Part shown: positions 23,709 to 29,077 of the stretch, in pieces
Layout: every line of letters begins with the position of its first letter
Numbering within the stretch: position 1 is the stretch's first letter
Origin: a virus
DNA length: 29,077 nt
Reading direction: 5' to 3' (one strand)
Virus record (IMG/VR): IMGVR_UViG_3300023180_000290
Location: 1 to 29,077 of that record
Notes under the pieces: model-generated
What the model was told of the DNA's origin: nothing
The model's database searches: none
Seen by the model: the letters and a program-made list of their open reading frames with translations, nothing else
Program-made: the position numbers and the translations under genes

Positions 23709-23746
23709 TATCTCTCCTTCTTTAGAGGTAAAGAATACACCATGCT

Positions 23747-24121
23747 TTATTCGTTGTCAATTGTTTTTTGAAAAGAAAATGGTGAGTCTGTCCAAATGTG
23801 CTTCTTTGCTTCTCTTTGTACGATCTTTCTTGACCATGAAAAGCCAGCGTCACCGCCCCATGCGTCCCACATAATTCTTCCGTTTGAAGGGTTAGATGTG
23901 TTATAGAAGTCCTTACCCTTCTTGTCAACTTCGTGCCTTGAAAAAAATGAATACATGCGCTTTACAACAGACAAAGACATTGATCTTCCTGCCACAATAT
24001 CGGATGCTCTGCCCCAACCAACGGGAGTTCCAGCACCCTTTGCCTTGCCCTCTTCTTTCCATCTAAGGGCACGCTTAGCAGCAGTCACCATGCCAGCAGT
24101 TGGCTTATATGTTTCTGCCAT
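23747..24121 (-). CDS. Phage structural-accessory domain protein (124 aa)
   Basis: Shows a pattern I know from actinophage capsid-protease and portal neighbours: KPTAGMVTAAKRALRWKEEG, GRASDIVAGRSMSLSVVKRM, FSRHEVDKKGKDF and NPSNGRIMWDAWGGDAGFSW. This module is often fused to or located beside prohead proteases and is of unknown function. It is coupled to the upstream 409-residue gene (TAATGG overlap). A role in head assembly is inferred from that association. Confidence 0.7.
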   Translation of the reverse strand: MAETYKPTAGMVTAAKRALRWKEEGKAKGAGTPVGWGRASDIVAGRSMSLSVVKRMYSFFSRHEVDKKGKDFYNTSNPSNGRIMWDAWGGDAGFSWSRKIVQREAKKHIWTDSPFSFQKTIDNE

Positions 24122-25350
24122 TATTTATCTCCTTGCAAAAATGTAAAGTCTACTTTTTCTCTTCCAGTCCTATTGGCCTTATTAGCAGTTTTTGGCATAT
24201 TTGAGAAGATTGCAGATAGGTCTGCTGGTACTTCGCCCTGAATTGAACTATCATAGTCAATAGCGGCATCTACAGACTTTTCTTTCTTCTTGTCGTGCAT
24301 TGCCTTCTCTTCGTCTTCTTCGTCTTCATACATTGCCTTTTCCTTCTTCTTGCCGTTATAGCTCTTCTCCTCTTCTTCCTCGTCCATGTTGTGGGCCTTT
24401 GCCTCTTCCTTCATGTCGTGGTGAGCCTTCTCTAAAGACTTGAGAATTTCCTTTGCGTTTTCTAGATCTTCATTCATAGCTTTTCCTACCCTCCTCAATG
24501 TGCTCATTTTGTGACCAACAATTGTATCCGTTGGTTCTCCATCTCTGTAAACTCTAATGGCTACAGCGGGATCTTCTGAGGTTCCTGTGATTGTAAAATC
24601 AGAACCAGGGACGTTATATTTACCATTACGAATAATTCTCGTAACCTTTCCTGTCGCTCTTCCTCCGCTAGAATTCCAAGACACCATCTGCCCTACACGA
24701 ACATTTTCTGCCTTACCAATTCTTTCCATCATATCATCAACAAATTCTTGTTGCTCGTCTCTGTTCATAGTTGGTTGCTCCATTCCTGTATTTACTAACC
24801 CGTCTGGGATTGCCGCCAATCTACACTTAGCGTTTTCTTGTACCAAGTAGGATAGCAGCGAGCAACCCAACTTGTCATCATCCGTGTGATAATGAAAGAC
24901 ACAGTTTATACACTTTACACCAATAGCGGCATCTTCATTTTCTTGTGGTGGCTCATAGCCTACCCAAATTCCAGATCCTTGCTTATCAAAGGGTCCGTAT
25001 TCTTCTGCGATACCCGATAATGCATCTGCATATGCTTTTTCTTGCCTAGACAGCATGTCGTACAGTTGCTGTTGATGTTTTGTTATTTTTTGAGTGTCAA
25101 TAAACTGTCTCTTCTTTTTCTTCTTTTCATCTTCATATCCAGAACCAATAGACTGTGGATAAAGATTAGGGGTAGTTTCGCTTGTTACAACGTCCTTCTC
25201 CGCTGATTCCGATTCAGAGGCGTACAAGGCACGCAATTGCGCTCTAGCCGATTCTCTCGTTGTATGGCATCCAGAAACAGAGTTATCTGGTAGTTTAACA
25301 ACAGCGTAGCCACTACAGCCACCGTAATTGCGTCTAATTTCCCATGGCAT
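24121..25350 (-). CDS. Large acidic multi-domain protein with HVA1/tudor-like domain (409 aa)
   Basis: Residues 1-45 form the MPWEIRR...YAVVKLPDNS...GCHTTRESARAQLRALYAS domain often seen at ends of actinophage capsid-maturation proteases. Residues about 145-180 hold CINCVFHYH...GCSLL...AKCRLAAIPD, a four-Cys/His metal-like cluster. Residues about 220-295 resemble the HVA1/tudor (DUF2945) domain: VGQMVSWNSSGGRATGKVTR, then VAIRVYRDGEPTDTIVGHKM. Residues about 300-370 are Lys/Glu-rich. No catalytic Ser/His pair of a protease is visible, so it may be a scaffold or decoration protein. The ATG is six bases after TATAAT. Confidence 0.7.
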   Translation of the reverse strand: MPWEIRRNYGGCSGYAVVKLPDNSVSGCHTTRESARAQLRALYASESESAEKDVVTSETTPNLYPQSIGSGYEDEKKKKKRQFIDTQKITKHQQQLYDMLSRQEKAYADALSGIAEEYGPFDKQGSGIWVGYEPPQENEDAAIGVKCINCVFHYHTDDDKLGCSLLSYLVQENAKCRLAAIPDGLVNTGMEQPTMNRDEQQEFVDDMMERIGKAENVRVGQMVSWNSSGGRATGKVTRIIRNGKYNVPGSDFTITGTSEDPAVAIRVYRDGEPTDTIVGHKMSTLRRVGKAMNEDLENAKEILKSLEKAHHDMKEEAKAHNMDEEEEEKSYNGKKKEKAMYEDEEDEEKAMHDKKKEKSVDAAIDYDSSIQGEVPADLSAIFSNMPKTANKANRTGREKVDFTFLQGDK

Positions 25351-25356
25351 AGATAG

Positions 25357-25362
25357 ATTATA
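25357..25362 (-). promoter_or_regulatory. Leaderless -10 (TGG-TATAAT)
   Basis: On the minus strand TGGTATAAT then CTATCT then the ATG at 25350. The extended -10 TGG directly precedes TATAAT; no -35 is obvious. The position predicts transcription starting at the first base of the 409-residue gene. Confidence 0.55.
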
Positions 25363-25365
25363 CCA

Positions 25366-25728
25366 TTATTTGGTAGTTCCGCTACCCCCGAACTTCTCAC
25401 CAAATATTAAAAGTATGCCAAGCATGGCCTTTTTTAACTCTTCGTCCTCTATGTTGCCCACCTCATCTAGCTTTGTACTATTTTCATTTAAACCAACAAG
25501 AACTTGTCCGTCATCATTAAAAACTACCTCTAAAAAGCCCAATTGCCAAAGCTTAAATACCGCATCGTTTACAAACTTTTCTTGTTGTTCAAGTAATTGT
25601 GGAAAAGCCTCTTGTGCCTTATCTGTAACGTAAAACAATTCGTCCTGCGTTCCCTCGCCAATTCCCATTGGCTCTATGATTCCCATGTCTATTAAGAACT
25701 TTATTAGCTCGTCATCATCTTCATCCAT
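25366..25728 (-). CDS. Hypothetical protein (120 aa)
   Basis: A 120-residue acidic protein (MDEDDDELIKFLIDMGIIEP) with a helix-turn-helix-like first half and DDGQVLVGLNENSTK strands. It is of the size and composition of small phage adaptor or regulatory proteins with a winged-helix shape, but I see no specific match. The ATG lies six bases after TAAAAT, so it could also be leaderless; the 17-base -35 is poor. Confidence 0.6.
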   Translation of the reverse strand: MDEDDDELIKFLIDMGIIEPMGIGEGTQDELFYVTDKAQEAFPQLLEQQEKFVNDAVFKLWQLGFLEVVFNDDGQVLVGLNENSTKLDEVGNIEDEELKKAMLGILLIFGEKFGGSGTTK

Positions 25729-25737
25729 ATATCTATT

Positions 25738-26766
25738 TTAACCCTTATTAGTATGTGGATGTGATTCGGTAATTGATGCCTGAGAGACAATCCTGTATTC
25801 TGAACTATAGAAAAGCGTTGAAAGTTCCTCTACTCCAGAATACGAGCAACCGCTGCCAAGACCTCCACGAATATCAGAAAGTAGGTTTCTTATTGGTCCA
25901 GTCCCTTGAACAAAAGTAGAAATGCCCTCTGCCACAGAAACCTTTCCATTAGCGTCCTTTTGTGCAGATGCTGATGCCATTCCTCTTACAACCTTCCAAG
26001 GCTGCCCATTCCTGGTTGTCCACTTTCCTGGTGCCTCTTTTGATCCCGCAATCATAGATCCAACCATTACTGCATCTGCTCCTGCGGCAAAGCATTTAAC
26101 CATGTCTCCGCTATTACGAATGCCACCATCAGCGATTATGGAGCAGTCTGTAAAGTTTCTTTCGGAAACATCCAATATTGATTGCAAAGTTGGCACGCCA
26201 TGACCACTAACAATCCTAGTTGTACAAAGACCACCACCGCCGATTCCAACCCTAATTGAGTCAGCACCAGCTTCAGCGAGTCTAATAAATCCTTCGGATG
26301 TGGCAACATTTCCAGCCATAATATGTACATCACTAAAGGACAGCCGTAATTGATCCACTGCCCGTACTGCATAGTCACCGTGACCATTTGCTGTATCGAC
26401 CAAAAACATTCTTACGCCAATATCGTAAAGTCTCTTTGCCTGTGCAAGATATCCATTGTTAGATGCAATGGCAACACCAAAATTAATTTTATTAGATATC
26501 AGATCTTTACACTTAGTTATTTGATCATCGTGAGACATATATCTATGAAGAATTCCAATTGCACCCTCTTCATGCAAAGCAATACACATTTCAGTATCAC
26601 ATACAGTGTCCATGGGGGCAGCGATTAGTGGAAGTTTTAAATCTATTTTTCTTTTTCCATGTCCTATGCTCATAGACAAATCTACATCGTGCCTTGAAGA
26701 TATCGAACTTCTTTGTGGAACAAGAAGAATGTCATCAAAACAAAGAGCCTTGCCGTTATATTTCAT
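25738..26766 (-). CDS. IMP dehydrogenase-type enzyme without CBS domains (342 aa)
   Basis: An IMPDH/GMP reductase TIM barrel: FDDILLVP (residues 10-17), APMDTV, VDTANGHG (NAD-site region), AGADSIRVGIGGGGLCTTR with catalytic Cys181, ADGGIRNSGDMVKCFAAGAD, VMVGSM and KVVRGMAS. VRGMAS matches IMP dehydrogenase better than GMP reductase. The length (342) shows that the usual CBS pair is absent. It would oxidise IMP to XMP for GTP supply. It sits directly after the large terminase in the same leftward operon, an unusual place for a purine enzyme. Confidence 0.85.
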   Translation of the reverse strand: MKYNGKALCFDDILLVPQRSSISSRHDVDLSMSIGHGKRKIDLKLPLIAAPMDTVCDTEMCIALHEEGAIGILHRYMSHDDQITKCKDLISNKINFGVAIASNNGYLAQAKRLYDIGVRMFLVDTANGHGDYAVRAVDQLRLSFSDVHIMAGNVATSEGFIRLAEAGADSIRVGIGGGGLCTTRIVSGHGVPTLQSILDVSERNFTDCSIIADGGIRNSGDMVKCFAAGADAVMVGSMIAGSKEAPGKWTTRNGQPWKVVRGMASASAQKDANGKVSVAEGISTFVQGTGPIRNLLSDIRGGLGSGCSYSGVEELSTLFYSSEYRIVSQASITESHPHTNKG

Positions 26767-26773
26767 TTTTCTC

Positions 26774-28555
26774 CTATATCAGTTTGTAATTAGAAAGATA
26801 GTCTTTTATGTCTGGTGTCATCTGAGGCTTTTCTTTTTCTTCTATCAACTCTCTGTTTCTATCTGCCTTAAATGATGACCAAGTATGTACCTCTATCTCT
26901 CCAAAGGTATCTTTCTTGGAATGAGATATAGCATTATAAACTGAACCACACATAGCATCTGCTAGATCCTTAGATTTTTTTCTAGGGTGATCAACTTTAT
27001 TATTAGAAACAATTCTAAGTTCTAAAAGCTCTTCTAAAAGTATTTCAATATGTGGGGCAACTACACGTTCTTCATAAAAAAGCATGGCTAAGTCTTCATA
27101 GTGTTTCTTAGCAACAGAAAGAGTCTCTGTGTTAATCCCTACACTCTTTAGATCCCGCTGAATATCAAATGATTGCCAGCGGTCGAATGTCACTAGGCCA
27201 AGATTAAATCCGTTTCTTCTCAGATCAATAATCCAGTTTTTTACTTCAGAGAGGTCTACTGGGCCTTCTCTGTGAGGCTCCCACCATGCAATCATATCTA
27301 CAACAACAAATGGAACTACTTGAGTATAATCATTAAATGTTTGTACCTCTACCCATTTCTCAACGTGACTTAATGCTACCGCACACTTGTCGTGCTTCTG
27401 TGCTAAATCTGCATGAACAAAGTATGATGTATCTGGGTCTGGTTTGAAACTAGGATCTATCCTTCTAAAATTATCAAGCGGGTTACGAATACTTAGTGAC
27501 TTTTCTATCTTGTCCCGCGATTTAAAAAATGCATCTGAAGATACACTAGGCATACAGGCAAAGCGCATCATTGCGTCTGCTGGATCTGTATAAAATGCAA
27601 GCTTAAAGTCTTCAATACTTCTTGTTGGGTTTACTTCCCATGTAGGTCTTTTGAGTGCATAAACTCCAGGGAACTTATAGGACTCTATCCTATCTTCTTC
27701 CCACTCAATATCAAAGGTATTTCCCGGATCATCTTCTGGTAAAGCAGGATTAAGAACAAAAGTATGTTTTTTAAATTCAGTTTCTTTATCAGCAACAACG
27801 TCGTCGTATCTTTTAGAAATAAAGTCTCCCTTGTAGCGTGGGAATGAAAGAAGAACTACTTTTCCATAGTCTGGGAAACGTGAATCTACTGAACCACGGA
27901 AAGCTTTATAAATAGCCTCGCCCGTCTTTGCATTTTCATTACCACTACTTGATTCTTGGGCAAAACCAGAAATCTCATCAAGGACGGCAAGCATAAGGTT
28001 TAGACCCTCATGGCTCTCTCTTTCTGAGTGACCAGAATAAACAGTAACAGCCTTATCAAACTCAACATTGTCTACTTTAGCATCATACTTTCCAGCAAAC
28101 CATGGAGATTTATCAATCTTGTTTTTGAATCCTTTAAAGAAAACATTCTTTGCTTGCTGTGCGTTTACAGCAATATTAATAATATCAATGGCATCACCAG
28201 GAGGTTTACCAAAATATGCAGCGGGATCTTTTAGGCAAAGAAGCTTATAAACAAGATAAGCACAGCCCACAGTAGAAGTGTGATCCTTACCTGATCCTTT
28301 GCCAAGTTGCAATATAACTTCTGACTTAGTATATTTCTTGTAGTGCTCACTACCCTCTTCCTTCCCCATAAATCTTTGCAGATCTTTTTCTTTGTATATC
28401 TGACTCATGCACTCTACAAGAACATACTGATAGTGAGACAACTCTGGCTGTCCTAAAAAGTCTGACGACTTTACAAAAGTTTCTACATCTACTGGCTCTT
28501 CCTGAAATGGATTGTCATCAAGAGCCTCCATAAAGTCAGAGAAATCAATTGTCAA
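26774..28555 (-). CDS. terL: Terminase large subunit (593 aa)
   Basis: The packaging ATPase-nuclease. Walker A is QLGKGSGKDH (Lys90 in GKGSGKD), Walker B LMLAVLDEIS with Asp193 and Glu194, and the coupling-type motif LLSFPRYKGD follows. The C-terminal RNase H-like nuclease has VHADLAQ, FDRWQSFD and KDLADAM acidic positions. The likely start is TTG at 28555 with GGAG upstream and an 11-base overlap with the upstream gene; an ATG at 28531 is an alternative. It cuts concatemers and drives DNA into the prohead. No portal or capsid gene follows within the next 5 kb. Confidence 0.9.
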   Translation of the reverse strand: MTIDFSDFMEALDDNPFQEEPVDVETFVKSSDFLGQPELSHYQYVLVECMSQIYKEKDLQRFMGKEEGSEHYKKYTKSEVILQLGKGSGKDHTSTVGCAYLVYKLLCLKDPAAYFGKPPGDAIDIINIAVNAQQAKNVFFKGFKNKIDKSPWFAGKYDAKVDNVEFDKAVTVYSGHSERESHEGLNLMLAVLDEISGFAQESSSGNENAKTGEAIYKAFRGSVDSRFPDYGKVVLLSFPRYKGDFISKRYDDVVADKETEFKKHTFVLNPALPEDDPGNTFDIEWEEDRIESYKFPGVYALKRPTWEVNPTRSIEDFKLAFYTDPADAMMRFACMPSVSSDAFFKSRDKIEKSLSIRNPLDNFRRIDPSFKPDPDTSYFVHADLAQKHDKCAVALSHVEKWVEVQTFNDYTQVVPFVVVDMIAWWEPHREGPVDLSEVKNWIIDLRRNGFNLGLVTFDRWQSFDIQRDLKSVGINTETLSVAKKHYEDLAMLFYEERVVAPHIEILLEELLELRIVSNNKVDHPRKKSKDLADAMCGSVYNAISHSKKDTFGEIEVHTWSSFKADRNRELIEEKEKPQMTPDIKDYLSNYKLI

Positions 28556-29066
28556 CTATGATCACTCCGTCAGTTGCTTCAGAAAGCCTTGACATAATTT
28601 CATTACGAATTTCTGGATGCTTTGTGGCAACATCTTTAAGAATGTTTATAAGAATTTGATGCTTTTCTTCCATGCGAGCAAGTTCTTCTGCTACTTCTTT
28701 ATTGTCAAGCAAGCCTGCTCTATGAAGCATGTCAAGTCTTTTTGCTTCAATGTCTGCAATAAGTTTGATTGATGTTGTTTTAGCATTAAGATTTGCCGTT
28801 TGATCTGCTGTTTCAATAACCTCATATGCTTTTTTAATTAGACTAGAATAATGTTGGTCTGCACCAGCCAATGCCTCTCTTGCCCTAGCATGAATAGCCT
28901 CATTATTGGCAGCCATTTTACGCCAGTCGTTAAGAAGGGCCATGACGCGAGTACGAGGTATGTCTAAATCTTTTGATATTTGTGCTGTGTCTGTTCCTTT
29001 AAGGTATTCAGATGCAACCTTGTTTACTTCATCAAGATGCTTGACTAGATCTATTTCTTTTGACAC
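28545..29066 (-). CDS. Probable terminase small subunit (173 aa)
   Basis: Starts with GTG (MSKEIDLVKHLDEVNKVASE) after GAGGAAAG. Residues about 20-55 have a helix-turn-helix (YLKGTDTAQISKDLDIPRTR) as in small terminases that recognise pac or cos, followed by a long helical region ending EEKHQILINILKDVATK. The position directly upstream of, and overlapping, the large terminase supports the call. It probably forms an oligomeric ring. The window ends 11 bases upstream. Confidence 0.75.
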   Translation of the reverse strand: MSKEIDLVKHLDEVNKVASEYLKGTDTAQISKDLDIPRTRVMALLNDWRKMAANNEAIHARAREALAGADQHYSSLIKKAYEVIETADQTANLNAKTTSIKLIADIEAKRLDMLHRAGLLDNKEVAEELARMEEKHQILINILKDVATKHPEIRNEIMSRLSEATDGVIIVDN

Positions 29067-29077
29067 GCTTTCCTCGT

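Noticed and set aside
1-29077. CRISPR array, rRNA, integrase or insertion sequence
   Set aside because: No regularly spaced long repeats, no rRNA-like sequence, and no integrase or transposase motif were seen in the window.

Overview
The window is part of a double-stranded DNA tailed phage (or prophage) genome, most likely one that infects an actinobacterium. Support for this: a large terminase with a likely small terminase next to it at the right end, a peptidase M15 endolysin, single-stranded DNA-binding protein, two tRNAs, a WhiB-family regulator (a family restricted to Actinobacteria and their phages), and dense packing of tiny genes that overlap by 1, 4 or 8 bases. There is no host housekeeping block, rRNA, CRISPR array or recognisable insertion sequence. 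I cannot name the host genus from sequence alone.

Layout. 1-1677: eleven very small minus-strand genes, several with paired CxxC motifs, with DnaA-box clusters at both ends. 1913-2318: two small plus-strand genes. 2518-3965: six minus-strand genes. 4122-12076: a long plus-strand block (a small leaderless basic protein, a DUF932 protein, many unknowns, a YubB/Api92-like protein, a proteasome-like Ntn hydrolase), interrupted by tRNA-Asp(GTC) and tRNA-Ile(TAT). 12245-15833: minus-strand block of small zinc-finger-like and membrane proteins, an HNH-type endonuclease and a pyrimidine-dimer glycosylase-like protein. 15950-16477: the endolysin, alone on the plus strand. 16470-20286: a five-gene, translationally coupled minus-strand glycan cassette (two glycosyltransferases, a GDPD-like protein, an FkbM methyltransferase, and a HAD phosphatase fused to a sugar nucleotidyltransferase). 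20279-23708: SSB, WhiB, dCMP deaminase-like, SLOG-like and small membrane proteins. 23747-29066: two capsid-associated-domain proteins, an IMP dehydrogenase, the large terminase and the probable small terminase, all leftward.

The most striking non-coding signal is a rigid three-part repeat in the plus-strand intergenic regions: a GC box (GGGGCGCGGC in either orientation), then 12-16 bases later TTACGAA, then exactly 15 bases, then CTGGAA. I count eleven TTACGAA-N15-CTGGAA units, ten with a GC box, all in the same orientation and upstream of or overlapping promoters. Two more signals recur: a TGTCAGACC-N4-TGN-TANNNT promoter architecture (at least six copies on both strands), and promoters whose -10 hexamer lies exactly 6 bases before an ATG, implying leaderless mRNAs for six or seven genes. 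DnaA boxes abut two copies of the GC box, marking candidate replication or control sites.

Gene starts were chosen from ribosome-binding sites, overlaps with upstream stops and promoter positions, and often differ from the longest ORF. Function names come from motif recognition only; no database search was possible.
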